Part shown: piece after piece, positions 35,252 through 44,352 of the stretch
How the letters are laid out: each line of letters opens with the position of its first letter
Numbering within the stretch: position 1 is the first letter of the stretch
Assembly: GCF_001279005.1 (NCBI RefSeq)
Contig: NZ_LGCN01000196.1
Coordinates: 62,001 to 126,000 of the forward strand
Direction: 5' to 3'
DNA length: 64,000 nucleotides
Origin: Streptomyces caelestis
GTDB lineage: Bacteria > Actinomycetota > Actinomycetes > Streptomycetales > Streptomycetaceae
Position numbers and translations under genes: made by a program
Notes under the pieces: model-generated
Database searches by the model: none
Told to the model about the DNA's origin: nothing
What the model saw: the letters and a program-made list of their open reading frames with translations, nothing else

Positions 35252-36124
35252 TCAGAGCGGCCGTACGGCCATCCGGTCGAGCGCTTCGAGCAGGCCCGGC
35301 AGCTCGGGGCCCCGGCCCACCGGCAGGACCTCGCCGGGCTCCTCGTCCAGCAGGACGAACGCGATGTCGTCCGTCCGGGCCACCAGCGACCAGCCGGGGC
35401 CGTCGGCACGCAGGGTGCGCGCGCCGCCCGGGGCGAAGGACGAGCGGACCCGGCCGAGCGGCGGCGGCGAGTCGACGTACGCGCGTGCCTCCGCCAGTGC
35501 CCGCCGGATCCCGCTGTGCCCCGGCCGTCCGTCCGGCCGGGCGCCCGCTTCCTCCGTCCGGCCGTCCTCCGCGGGCTCCTCCGCGCCGTCGGCCGCCCGG
35601 GCCGAGCCGTCCGGCGCCGGGAACGCCGCGTCGTCGACCTGCTCCCGCCAGACCGCCCACCGCAGCGCGATCTCGTCGGCGCCCAGCCGGCGCTGGGCCG
35701 GTCCCCAGGACTCGGCGTCCGGCGGGGTCAGCGGGGGCCCGTCCGCGGCGTCCGGGCCGGGATCGTGCGGCGCGGGCACGTCCGGCGCCGCGACGGCCAC
35801 CGCGAGGGGCCAGCCGGGCAGCGCGGCGACGACCGTGCGCCCGTCCGGCGACAGATCGTGCTCCATCCCGCAGTCCCAGGACGCGATCGCGACGGCGACC
35901 AGCGAGACGTCGTCGACGACGACGGTCCACCGGGCGCCCTCGCCGTCCTGGCCGAGCACCAGCCCGTACCCGTCGGCGAGAGGCAAAAGGCCGAGCGCCG
36001 CGCACGCCTCCGGGTAGTCGTCGCCCAGCACGCTCGGGAACTTCGCCGGCGTCAGCAGCGCCGCCGTGAGCACATAGAGCGCGTCGTCCGCGGCGGCGAC
36101 GGCTTCCTCGTCCGTCCCGGCCAT
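35252..36124 (-). CDS. uncharacterised soluble protein
   Basis: A 290-residue acidic protein with no recognised domain. The N-terminal half has ADDALYVLTAALLTPAKFPSVLGDDYPEACAALGLLPLADGYGLV and WTVVVDDVSLVAVAIASWDCG. A central Asp/Pro/Glu-rich linker (residues of about 130-215) is followed by a C-terminal block ending in FVLLDEEPGEVLPVGRGPELPGLLEALDRM. The ATG at 36124 has a good GGGGAGGC ribosome-binding site. The conserved ends and variable linker suggest a Streptomyces-specific family. Confidence 0.75.
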   Translation of the reverse strand: MAGTDEEAVAAADDALYVLTAALLTPAKFPSVLGDDYPEACAALGLLPLADGYGLVLGQDGEGARWTVVVDDVSLVAVAIASWDCGMEHDLSPDGRTVVAALPGWPLAVAVAAPDVPAPHDPGPDAADGPPLTPPDAESWGPAQRRLGADEIALRWAVWREQVDDAAFPAPDGSARAADGAEEPAEDGRTEEAGARPDGRPGHSGIRRALAEARAYVDSPPPLGRVRSSFAPGGARTLRADGPGWSLVARTDDIAFVLLDEEPGEVLPVGRGPELPGLLEALDRMAVRPL

Positions 36125-36558
36125 CCCAGCCTCCCCATCGGTTCGTCCACCGGCGCGCACCCTATGCCGACCCCGAGTCGCTTGTCACGACCCCGCGGCC
36201 ACGCCCGGAGCTGCGGTTCTCCGGCCGGACGGGGCGAATCGACCACACGTCGGCGGACGGTTCGGGCGGCCGGAAGACCCAGCAGCGCCCGCGCGACCGT
36301 CCGCGGGGACTCGCCCCGCTCCCGTGCGAGCGCGATCACCGCCCGGCACGCCGGCTCGTCCACCCCGAACGACAGGACCTCCGGCGACACCCGGCCGGCC
36401 GCCCCGTCGATCCGGTCCCGATCGTCCTCCGCGCAGGCCGAGAGGCACACCGCGGCGGCCTCGGACAGACCGTGCGGACGTTCCTCCCGCACGGCCCGCT
36501 CCTCCGGGTGCGCACCGCCGGTCACTCTGCTCCCGATCCCCCGAACCCGTCCCCACAT
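36052..36558 (-). CDS. doubtful small gene overlapping the preceding start
   Basis: A 168-residue frame (from the internal ATG at 36558) with Streptomyces-like third positions over its first two-thirds (VCLSACAEDDRDRIDGAAGRV, EVLSFGVDEPACRAVIALARERGESPRTVARALLGLPAARTVRRR). Codon bias fades after that, and its last 70 bases run into the start of the neighbour at 36124. It has no recognised domain and could be a gene that has lost its proper end. Confidence 0.3.
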   Translation of the reverse strand: MWGRVRGIGSRVTGGAHPEERAVREERPHGLSEAAAVCLSACAEDDRDRIDGAAGRVSPEVLSFGVDEPACRAVIALARERGESPRTVARALLGLPAARTVRRRVVDSPRPAGEPQLRAWPRGRDKRLGVGIGCAPVDEPMGRLGWPGRTRKPSPPRTTRSMCSRRRC

Positions 36559-36655
36559 GCGGTCCACCGCCCCCGGCACGATTGTCGTCGCCGACCGTAC
36601 ATCTCCTGCCACTCAACGTAGAGTTGCGGTTCCGACGGCAGAAGGGGGCAACACG

Positions 36656-37537
36656 GTGCGACGCTTCGAACGGCTGGAACGGATCCGGCGGATGGACCCC
36701 TACCGGGAGGCCACGGAGATCTACCGGCTCAGCGCGGCCTACGAGTTCCCCTGGGACTTCACCCGGGCCCTGGAGCTGGCCCTCTACCGCACCTACGCCG
36801 TTCCCCGGATCGGCCGCCTGCTCGCCGAGACCGCGGAGCTCACCGACCGGCCCCAGAAACGCTACGACGACACCTCCCTCCTCCTGGACGCCGTCGTCGA
36901 GCACGGATTCGGCAGCAGCCGGGGCAGGACCGCGATCCGCCGCATCAACCGGATGCACCGCGCCTACGACATCCCCGACGACGACATGCGGTACGTCCTG
37001 TGCACGTTCGTGGTGATGCCCAAGCGGTGGATCGACTCCTACGGCTGGCGCAGGCTGTCACGGCACGAGACCGTCGCCGGCGCCGTCCACTACCGGACCC
37101 TGGGCCGGCACATGGGCATCAAGGACATCCCCGGGTCCTACGAGGAGTTCGAAAGCTTCCTGGACGCCTACGAGGAGGCCCACTTCGCCTGGGACGAGGG
37201 CGCGCGGCGGGTCTCGGACGCCACGCTCGACCTCATGACCTCCTGGTATCCGCGCCCACTCGCCCCCGTGCTGCGCACCGCCACGCTCGCGCTGCTCGAC
37301 GAACCCCTTCTGCGCGCCTTCCGCTACACCCCGCCGAGCGCGGCCACCCGCGCGTGGGTGCGCCGCGCGGTGCGGCTGCGGGGCCGCGCGGTCCGACTGC
37401 TGCCGCCGCGGCGCGCCCCGCACTTCGCCCGGCAGAACCGGGAGATCAAGGGCTATCCGAACGGCTACCGGCTGGCCGACCTGGGCACCGACCCCGTCCC
37501 GGGACTGCGGGGTTGCCCGGTGCGGCACCCGGACTGA
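36656..37537 (+). CDS. MpaB-type oxygenase (DUF2236)
   Basis: A 293-residue protein of the DUF2236/MpaB family, which contains haem-dependent oxygenases such as latex-clearing proteins. The central block IRRINRMHRAYDIPDDDMRYVLCTFVVMPKRWIDSYGWRRLS carries the family's likely haem-ligand His and Arg; HYRTLGRHMGIKDIP follows. The GTG at 36656 has AAGGGGG upstream; no signal peptide is seen. Its reaction is unknown. Confidence 0.82.
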   Translation: MRRFERLERIRRMDPYREATEIYRLSAAYEFPWDFTRALELALYRTYAVPRIGRLLAETAELTDRPQKRYDDTSLLLDAVVEHGFGSSRGRTAIRRINRMHRAYDIPDDDMRYVLCTFVVMPKRWIDSYGWRRLSRHETVAGAVHYRTLGRHMGIKDIPGSYEEFESFLDAYEEAHFAWDEGARRVSDATLDLMTSWYPRPLAPVLRTATLALLDEPLLRAFRYTPPSAATRAWVRRAVRLRGRAVRLLPPRRAPHFARQNREIKGYPNGYRLADLGTDPVPGLRGCPVRHPD

Positions 37538-37561
37538 GCGCCCGGCCGCGTGGCCGGGGCC

Positions 37562-38170
37562 TCAGTCCGCGCGGACGGCCAGCGCCAGGAAGCGCGTGTC
37601 CTCGTCGGCGTACGACGTCATGCGCCATCCCGAACGGGACAGCAGCGCCCGGAGATGCGGTTCCGCGCGGAGGTCGTCCGGGGTGAGCGTGCGGCCCTGC
37701 CGGGCGGCGAGCGCCGCCCGGCCGATCGGATGGAACAGCGCGAGCACGCCACCCGGCCGCACCACCCGCGCGATCTCCCGGAGGTTGCCGGCCGGGTCGG
37801 GCAGATGGGCGATCAGACCCGCCGCGAACACGGCGTCCAGCGCGGACGGGCGCAGCGGCAGCGCGGCGACGTCGGTCAGCAGCAGCGCCCCGTCGCGGTC
37901 CCGTCCGGCCCGTGCCGCCTCCCGCAGCATGGCCGGCGTCAGGTCCGCGCCGAGGACCACGCCCGAGGGTCCCACGGCCGCACGCAGCGGAGGCAGGGCG
38001 CGCCCGGTGCCGCAGCCCGCGTCGAGCACCCGGTCCCCCTCGCGCAGACCGAGTCCGGCGACCGCGGCGGCGTAGGCCGGACCGTCGTCGGGGAAGCGGC
38101 GGTCCCAGTCGGCGGCACGCGCGGTGAAGAACTCCTGGACGTGTGTGTGGTCGTCGCTCATGCTCCGCAT
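37562..38170 (-). CDS. class I SAM-dependent methyltransferase
   Basis: A 202-residue methyltransferase. The SAM-binding motif I DRVLDAGCGTGRALPPL and motif II VVLGADLTPAML are followed by ALLLTDVAALPLRPSALDAVFAAGLIAHLPD and RVVRPGGVLALFHP, the UbiE/Methyltransf_11 pattern. The ATG at 38170 has GAGGG five bases upstream; a second ATG at 38161 is close behind. No partner gene reveals the substrate; it is convergent with the MpaB gene. Confidence 0.9.
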   Translation of the reverse strand: MRSMSDDHTHVQEFFTARAADWDRRFPDDGPAYAAAVAGLGLREGDRVLDAGCGTGRALPPLRAAVGPSGVVLGADLTPAMLREAARAGRDRDGALLLTDVAALPLRPSALDAVFAAGLIAHLPDPAGNLREIARVVRPGGVLALFHPIGRAALAARQGRTLTPDDLRAEPHLRALLSRSGWRMTSYADEDTRFLALAVRAD

Positions 38171-38589
38171 GATCCCTCACCGGGACGGGCGGTGCCCTTG
38201 TGCGCACGTTCGAGCGTGACGCGGTCGTTCCCATGCGCCGCCGTGCCGTGTTCCGGCCGTTTCCGAAACGCGTTCCCCTCGCGCGTCCGCGCCCTCCGGC
38301 GTCCGGGGCCAGGGGCCCCTGGACCACGTCGCCCTGGGACGGGCGCCCCGTGCTGTCGTACGCGACGGCCTGCGCCGAAGCCGCCCTCAGGCCGCGCCGC
38401 ACGTCCGCGCTCGCCGCCACCGGCATCCGCCCCCACGAGCGCGTTCTCCGCGAGGCGACCGAGGGGCCGGGGGTTCCGTGGGCGACACCGCACCTCGGCC
38501 GGGACGCCGCGCGGCGACGCCTCCCGGGCCCGCGGCACACCCGTGTCCCCGCCGACCGCGGCCGGCACTTTGGAAAGAAGCGATCGACG
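38171..38589. other. intergenic stretch with no recognised gene
   Basis: About 420 bases between the methyltransferase and the decayed CvnD. Open frames are present but give no recognisable protein. It may be further decayed conservon DNA. Confidence 0.35.
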
Positions 38590-39180
38590 GTCCCCGAACA
38601 CTCCGACGCCCCCGGCGACGAGACGGCCGCGCCGGCGCTGGAGACACTGGCCGCCGGCGGATTCGGCGTGGGCGGGACCACCCCGGCGGGTGCGGTCGGC
38701 GAGATCCGGGCGCCGCGCACCGGGGAACTGCTCGGCGAAGCCGGCCGGTGGACGACACCGACGGCGTGGACCGGAAGGTCACCACGACCGTCGCCCTGGA
38801 CCTCGAACGCCTCGTCATCGGCTCGGGACTCTCCCCGTGCCTCTTCGGCACCTCGGGGCAGGACTGCTTCCGGTTCCTGTGGGACGAGCCGGCGCGGGGC
38901 GCCCGGGCGCGGTGGTCCTCGCGGACCCCGACGCCCGGAGGACCGCTTCCCCGGACTGCCTCGCGCACCGGCGGATCCCGTCCGCCGTCGCCCTCACCCG
39001 CTTCGCGGGAGCCCGGCGCCACGACGCGGAAGACGTCCGCCGCACGCTCGACCCGGACGCCGGAACGCCCGTCGTGCGGTGCGACGCACGGCGGGCGCGA
39101 CTCGGGGAAGGGGGTGCCGATCCGGCTCGTCGAGCACGCCGGACGGGTGCACACCGCCCGGCTGCTCGACTCGGCGGGAC
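38590..39180 (+). pseudogene. decayed conservon GTPase (CvnD-type) with three frameshifts
   Basis: Concatenating three frames rebuilds a CvnD-like small GTPase. It runs from the N-terminal EHSDAPGD and LAAGGFGVGGTTPAGAVGEI (P-loop), then VDDTDGVDRKVTTTVALDLE and CLFGTSGQDCFRFLWDE, then AVVLADPDARRTASPDC and GTPVVRCDARR, to GKGVPIRLVEHAG and HTARLLDS. The frame changes near 38748, 38905 and 39095. The P-loop Lys is replaced by Gly (GGFGVGGTT for GGFGVGKTT) and the TPGQD motif reads TSGQD. In active conservons CvnD comes last in the order cvnA-B-C-D; here the remnant precedes the intact roadblock gene. Confidence 0.75.
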
Positions 39181-39351
39181 GACCGCGGGATCCGGGCTCG
39201 CGCCACTGTTCCTCGGTCATCTTCCGCCCCTTGGCCCCGTCCTCCTTGCCCGGCGCCCGGTCGTGGGGAAGGCTGGCGCGAGGGCCCTCCCGCCAGGAGG
39301 GAACGGCACACGGGGGCAGACCACGGGGAAGACCAGGGGGAGACACACGAC

Positions 39352-39759
39352 ATGGCGCAGAACCGGGGACTCGACTGGCTGCTGGACGACCTGACCCAAC
39401 GAGTCGAACACGTACGGCACGCGCTGGTCCTGTCCAACGACGGGCTGGTGACGGGCGCGAGCACGGGGCTGCGGCGCGAGGACGCGGAGCACCTCGCCGC
39501 CGTCTCGTCCGGACTGCACAGCCTCGCCAAGGGCTCGGGACGGCATTTCGGCGCGGGCGGGGTGCGCCAGACGATGATCGAGTTCGACGACGCGGTGCTC
39601 TTCGTCACCGCGGCGGGCACCGGCAGTTGCCTGTGCGTACTCAGCGGGGCGGAGGCCGACATCGGCCGGATCGCGTACGAGATGACCTTGCTGGTCAACC
39701 GGGTCGGCGAGCACCTGGACGTGGACGCCCGTCGGCCGGAACCCGGCACAGACCTCTGA
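39352..39759 (+). CDS. roadblock/LC7-domain protein, CvnB-type
   Basis: A 135-residue roadblock protein with the pattern LDWLLDDLTQRVEHVRHALVLSNDGLVTGAS and FVTAAGTGSCLCVLSGAEADIGRIAYEMTLLVNRVG, typical of CvnB in Streptomyces conservons, where roadblock proteins work with small GTPases. GGGGGAGA precedes the ATG. The reading frame and core motifs are intact although the neighbouring CvnD is destroyed and no cvnA or cvnC is nearby, so it is an orphan that may act with another conservon's GTPase. Confidence 0.88.
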   Translation: MAQNRGLDWLLDDLTQRVEHVRHALVLSNDGLVTGASTGLRREDAEHLAAVSSGLHSLAKGSGRHFGAGGVRQTMIEFDDAVLFVTAAGTGSCLCVLSGAEADIGRIAYEMTLLVNRVGEHLDVDARRPEPGTDL

Positions 39760-39885
39760 CCTGCGAGTTCGTCCTCCACTGTGGAGTTGTCCACAGGCTC
39801 GCCACGGAAAGTGACGAAGCGGCTACGGTTTTTCCGGGCGGGCGCACCCGGCGCCGGCCGCCCACTCTCCACGGGGAGGACGAAC

Positions 39886-40806
39886 ATGCCCGTACGGCAC
39901 GTCGACGCGCACGACACCACCGCCACCGCCGAGCGGCCCGTGGCGGCCCGGGACGCCTGGGTCGGCCCGGGCCGTGCGGCCCGCGAACCCGGCCTCAAAG
40001 AGACCGAGTTCGACCTCGCCGTGCAGCTCGGGCGAATCCGTGTGCTTCCCGGCGACGACGGCGGGGGCCGACGGGTGGACCGGGCCGAGATCGATCGGCT
40101 CCGTGCCGGACCGGGGTTTCCGGAGGCCCTGCGCCGGAGCGCGCAGGCCGTGGGCACCACGGAGGGCGCGGCCCTCATCGACGTGACGAAGACCCGTTTC
40201 ACCCGCCTCGCGCGGCTGGGGCTGCTGGTACCCGTGAGGTTCCACCTGAACCGCTACCGCGCCGTGGTCTGGCTCCATCCGGCCGAGGAGCTACGGCTTT
40301 TCGCGGCCGACGACAGGAACGCACCCCTGCTGACGGGGCGCACGCCCGAGAGTCTCAGGAGCCTGCTCGACACCGGCGTCGACCTGCGCCCGCGGAACTG
40401 GCGCACCCGGCAGCCGGGCTTCCTGCTCCGCCGGGCCGACGACCCCTGGGCGCGCGCCGGGGCCGTGGCGTCGCTGCTCGACCCGCTGCACGCGGCAGAG
40501 GCCGTCCCGGACCCCCATGACCGTTCCCACCTCAACCGGTTCCGCAGGCCGCCACCGTCCCACGGCGCGCCCGGCTCACCGGCCGCGAACCCGGCGGAAG
40601 AGCTCATGACCGCTCAGGACCCGGACGAGGTCGCCCGGCTGCGGGCCGACCTGACCGGACTGACGGAGGAGGCGCGGGCACACCGGCCGGCGCCCCGTCC
40701 CGCTCCCCGCCGCCCCGGGCCGGACCGGCGGAGACGGGAAGCCGTCGAGCCGGTCCGCGGGACGTCCCGCGGCCTGCCGGCCCGGTGGTGGCGCGGAAAC
40801 CGGTGA
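39886..40806 (+). CDS. DUF6397-type protein
   Basis: A 306-residue Streptomyces-specific protein: MPVRHVDAHDTTATAERPVA, then FDLAVQLGRIRVLPGDDGGGRRVDRAEIDRL (possible MerR/excisionase-like winged fold), AALIDVTKTRFTRLARLGLLVPVRFHLNRYRAVVWL and VDLRPRNWRTRQPGFLLRRADDPWARAGAVASLLDP. The C terminus is Arg/Pro-rich. I recognise it as DUF6397; no function is known. GGGGAGGAC precedes the ATG at 39886. Confidence 0.78.
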   Translation: MPVRHVDAHDTTATAERPVAARDAWVGPGRAAREPGLKETEFDLAVQLGRIRVLPGDDGGGRRVDRAEIDRLRAGPGFPEALRRSAQAVGTTEGAALIDVTKTRFTRLARLGLLVPVRFHLNRYRAVVWLHPAEELRLFAADDRNAPLLTGRTPESLRSLLDTGVDLRPRNWRTRQPGFLLRRADDPWARAGAVASLLDPLHAAEAVPDPHDRSHLNRFRRPPPSHGAPGSPAANPAEELMTAQDPDEVARLRADLTGLTEEARAHRPAPRPAPRRPGPDRRRREAVEPVRGTSRGLPARWWRGNR

Positions 40807-40807
40807 T

Positions 40808-41674
40808 CTACAGAGCCCGGAACAGCCCTTCCTGGACGACGGACACCAGCATCCGGCCCTCCAGGTCGTAGATACGGCCGCGGGCCAGGCCCCGCCCGCC
40901 CGTGGCGATCGGCGACTCCTGGTCGTACAGGAACCACTCGTCGGCGCGGAACGGACGGTGGAACCACATGGCGTGGTCCAGCGACGCCATGTCGAAGCCA
41001 CGCGGCCCCCACAGCGGCTCCACCGGGATCCGCACGGCGTCCAGGAGGGTCATGTCGCTGGCGTACGTCAGGGCACAGGTGTGCACCAGCGGATCGTCGC
41101 CGAGCGGGCCGACCGCGCGCATCCACACCGCGCTGCGCGGCTCGGAGCCCCTGACGTCGTCGGCGTCCCAGCGCAGCCGGTCCACATAGCGGATGTCGAA
41201 GGGCTGGCGGCGCGCCATCCGCTCCAACTGCTCCGGCAGCGCGCCCAGATGCTCACGGATCTCGTCCGACACCGTCGGCAGCGACTCGGGGTCCGGCACC
41301 TCACGGGCCAGCGGCAACTGGTGTTCGAAGCTTCCCTGTTCAGGCTTGTGGAAGGAGGCGGTCAGATTGAAGATCGTGCGGCCCTGCTGCACCGCGGTGA
41401 CCCGGCGGGTCGTGAACGACCTGCCGTCACGCACCCGTTCGACCTGGTACACGATCGGCACCCCGGGCCGGCCCGGACGAAGGAAGTACGCGTGCAGGGA
41501 ATGCACGGGACGGTCGCCCTCCGTGGTGCGGCCGGCGGCGACCAGGGCCTGGCCGGCCACCTGGCCGCCGAAGACCCGCTGGAGGGATTCCTGCGGGCTG
41601 CGGCCACGGAATATGTCGACCTCGATCTGCTCCAGGTCGAGCAGGGCGACGAGGCTCTCGGCCGGATTCGTCAT
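40808..41674 (-). CDS. tesB: acyl-CoA thioesterase II
   Basis: A 288-residue TesB-like double-hotdog thioesterase hydrolysing acyl-CoAs. Motifs are RVFGGQVAGQALVAAGRTT and VHSLHAYFLRPGRPGVPIVYQVERVRDGRSF in the first hotdog, and GFDMASLDHAMWFHRPFRADEWFLYDQESP and RGRIYDLEGRMLVSVVQEGL in the second. The ATG at 41674 lies 19 bases after the helicase stop, suggesting co-transcription. Confidence 0.93.
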   Translation of the reverse strand: MTNPAESLVALLDLEQIEVDIFRGRSPQESLQRVFGGQVAGQALVAAGRTTEGDRPVHSLHAYFLRPGRPGVPIVYQVERVRDGRSFTTRRVTAVQQGRTIFNLTASFHKPEQGSFEHQLPLAREVPDPESLPTVSDEIREHLGALPEQLERMARRQPFDIRYVDRLRWDADDVRGSEPRSAVWMRAVGPLGDDPLVHTCALTYASDMTLLDAVRIPVEPLWGPRGFDMASLDHAMWFHRPFRADEWFLYDQESPIATGGRGLARGRIYDLEGRMLVSVVQEGLFRAL

Positions 41675-41693
41675 GGGTGGGATTCTCCTGTGC

Positions 41694-44207
41694 TCACAGC
41701 TGGCCGACATCGGTGACCCGGAGGACCGCACGGCCCTCCGCGTCGGAGGCGGTGAGGTCGACCTCGGCGCTGATGCCCCAGTCGTGGTCGCCGTTCGGGT
41801 CGTCGAAGATCTGCCGGACCCGCCACAGCCCGTTCTGCGGCTCCTCCTCGATCAGCAGCAGCTTCGGCCCGCGGGCGTCGGGACCGGTGCCGAGTTCCTC
41901 GTGCTCGTCCCAGTACTTGTCCATCGCCTCGCCCCAGGCGTCCGCGTCCCAGCCGGCCTCGGCGTCCAGCTCGCCCAGTTCCCCCACCTGATCGAGGGCG
42001 GCGAGCTCGACCCGGCGGAACATGGCATTGCGGACCAGGACGCGGAAGGCGCGCGCGTTGGCGGTGACCGGCTTGACCTGGTCGGCCCTCTCCTGCGCCT
42101 CCTCGGCGGTCATCTCCTCCGGATTGGCCAGCTGCTCCCACTCGTCCAGCAGGCTGGAGTCGACCTGGCGCACCGTCTCGCCCAGCCAGGCGATCAGATC
42201 CTCCAGGTCCTCCGACTTCAGGTCGTCCGGGACGGTGTGCTCCAGCGCCTTGTAGGCGCTCGCGAGGTAGCGCAGCACGATGCCCTCGGTGCGGGCCAGC
42301 TCGTAGTGGGACACCAGCTCGGTGAACGACAGCGCCCGCTCGTACATGTCCCGGATGACGGACTTCGGCGACAGCGGATGGTCACCGACCCAGGGGTGGC
42401 TCTTGCGGTAGGTGTTGTAGGCGTGGAAGAGCAGTTCCTCCAGCGGCTTCGGGTAGGTGATGTCCTGGAGCCGCTCCATGCGCTCCTCGTACTCCACACC
42501 GTCGGCCTTCATCGCGGCGACCGCCTCGCCGCGCGCCTTGTTCTGCTGAGCGGCGAGGATCTGGCGCGGATCGTCCAGCGTGGACTCCACGACGGACACC
42601 ATGTCCAGCGCGTACGACGGCGACTCGGGGTCCAGCAGCTCGAACGCGGCCAGCGCGAACGTGGACAGCGGCTGGTTCAGCGCGAAGTCCTGCTGCAGGT
42701 CCACGGTGAGGCGGACGATCCGGCCCTCGGCGTCCGGCCGGTCGAGCTTCTCGACGATGCCGCCGTCCAGCAGGGAACGGTAGATGGCGATCGCCCGCCG
42801 GATGTGCCGCAACTGCTGCTTGCGCGGCTCGTGGTTGTCCTCCAGCAGCCGTCGCATGGCCTCGAAGGCGTTGCCGGGCCGGGCGATCACCGACAGCAGC
42901 ATGGTGTGCGTGACCCGGAAGCGGGAGGTCAGCGGTTCCGGCTCGGAGGCGATGAGCTTCTCGAAGGTCTGCTCGCTCCAGGCGACGAAACCCTCGGGCG
43001 CCTTCTTGCGCACGACCTTGCGGCGCTTCTTCGGGTCGTCCCCGGCCTTGGCCAGCGCCTTCTCGTTCTCGATGACGTGCTCGGGAGCCTGGGCCACCAC
43101 GAAGCCCTCGGTGTCGAAGCCGGCGCGGCCGGCACGGCCCGCGATCTGGTGGAACTCACGGGCCCGCAGGGTGCGCACACGGCTGCCGTCGTACTTGGTC
43201 AGGGCCGTGAAGAGCACCGTGCGGATGGGGACGTTGACGCCCACCCCGAGCGTGTCGGTGCCGCAGATGACCTTCAGCAGACCGGCCTGGGCGAGTTTCT
43301 CCACCAGCCGCCGGTACTTGGGCAGCATGCCGGCGTGGTGGACGCCGATGCCGTGCCGGACGTAGCGGGACAGATTGCGGCCGAACTTGGTGGTGAAGCG
43401 GAAATTGCCGATCAGCTCGGCGATCCGGTCCTTCTCCTCACGCGTGCACATGTTGATGCTCATCAGCGCCTGCGCCCGCTCCACCGCCTGCGCCTGCGTG
43501 AAGTGCACGATGTAGACCGGCGCCTGCCGGGCCTCGAGCAGATCGGTGAGCGTCTCGGTGAGCGGCGTGTACCGGTACTCGTAGGACAGCGGCACGGGCC
43601 GGGTCGCGGAGCGGACCACGGAGGTGGGGCGGCCGGTGCGGCGGGTGAGGTCCTTCTCGAAGAAGGAGACGTCGCCGAGCGTCGCCGACATCAGCACGAA
43701 CTGCGCCTGCGGCAGCTCGAGCAGCGGAATCTGCCAGGCCCAGCCGCGGTCCCCTTCCGCGTAGAAGTGGAACTCGTCCATCACGACCTGGCCCACGTCG
43801 GCGTCCTTGCCGTCGCGCAGCGCGATCGACGCCAGCACCTCGGCGGTGCAGCAGATGACCGGGGCGTCGGCGTTGACGGACGCGTCGCCGGTGAGCATGC
43901 CGACGTTCTCCGTGCCGAAGATCTTGCACAGCTCGAAGAACTTCTCCGACACCAGCGCCTTGATGGGGGCCGTGTAGAAGGTGACCTCGTCGCGCGCCAG
44001 GGCGGCGAAGTGGGCGGCCGCCGCGATCATGCTCTTGCCGGAGCCCGTGGGCGTCGACACGATCACGTTCGCCCCGGAGACCACCTCGATCAGCGCCTCC
44101 TCCTGGTGGGGGTAGAGCGTGAGACCGCGCTCCCGGGCCCACGACTCGAAGGCTTCGTAAAGGGCGTCGGGGTCGGCGGTCGGCGGCAGCTGATCGATGA
44201 GGGTCAC
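41694..44207 (-). CDS. DEAD/DEAH-box RNA helicase with DUF3516
   Basis: An 837-residue superfamily II helicase. Walker A is VSTPTGSGKSMIAAAA, motif II is DEFH in QVVMDEFHFYAEGDRGWAW, motif III is MSATLGD, and motif VI is HQIAGRAGRAGFDTEG. The C-terminal 300 residues form the DUF3516 region seen in actinobacterial relatives. The GTG at 44207 (VTLIDQLPPTADPDALYEAF) is the best start; the frame remains open for 120 codons further upstream without homology. The role is probably in RNA processing or decay. Confidence 0.92.
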   Translation of the reverse strand: MTLIDQLPPTADPDALYEAFESWARERGLTLYPHQEEALIEVVSGANVIVSTPTGSGKSMIAAAAHFAALARDEVTFYTAPIKALVSEKFFELCKIFGTENVGMLTGDASVNADAPVICCTAEVLASIALRDGKDADVGQVVMDEFHFYAEGDRGWAWQIPLLELPQAQFVLMSATLGDVSFFEKDLTRRTGRPTSVVRSATRPVPLSYEYRYTPLTETLTDLLEARQAPVYIVHFTQAQAVERAQALMSINMCTREEKDRIAELIGNFRFTTKFGRNLSRYVRHGIGVHHAGMLPKYRRLVEKLAQAGLLKVICGTDTLGVGVNVPIRTVLFTALTKYDGSRVRTLRAREFHQIAGRAGRAGFDTEGFVVAQAPEHVIENEKALAKAGDDPKKRRKVVRKKAPEGFVAWSEQTFEKLIASEPEPLTSRFRVTHTMLLSVIARPGNAFEAMRRLLEDNHEPRKQQLRHIRRAIAIYRSLLDGGIVEKLDRPDAEGRIVRLTVDLQQDFALNQPLSTFALAAFELLDPESPSYALDMVSVVESTLDDPRQILAAQQNKARGEAVAAMKADGVEYEERMERLQDITYPKPLEELLFHAYNTYRKSHPWVGDHPLSPKSVIRDMYERALSFTELVSHYELARTEGIVLRYLASAYKALEHTVPDDLKSEDLEDLIAWLGETVRQVDSSLLDEWEQLANPEEMTAEEAQERADQVKPVTANARAFRVLVRNAMFRRVELAALDQVGELGELDAEAGWDADAWGEAMDKYWDEHEELGTGPDARGPKLLLIEEEPQNGLWRVRQIFDDPNGDHDWGISAEVDLTASDAEGRAVLRVTDVGQL

Positions 44208-44352
44208 GCCCCCATCTTGCCTGCCCGCCCGCCCGATGGGGGAATCGGCTGCGGGAGCGAAGATCGCGAACGCTACGCTGTGTCGCCGGCGGAGCGCCAA
44301 CGCGCCCGGTCGACCGGACAGCGGCGAACGAGGAATGGGACGGGCAACGGCG

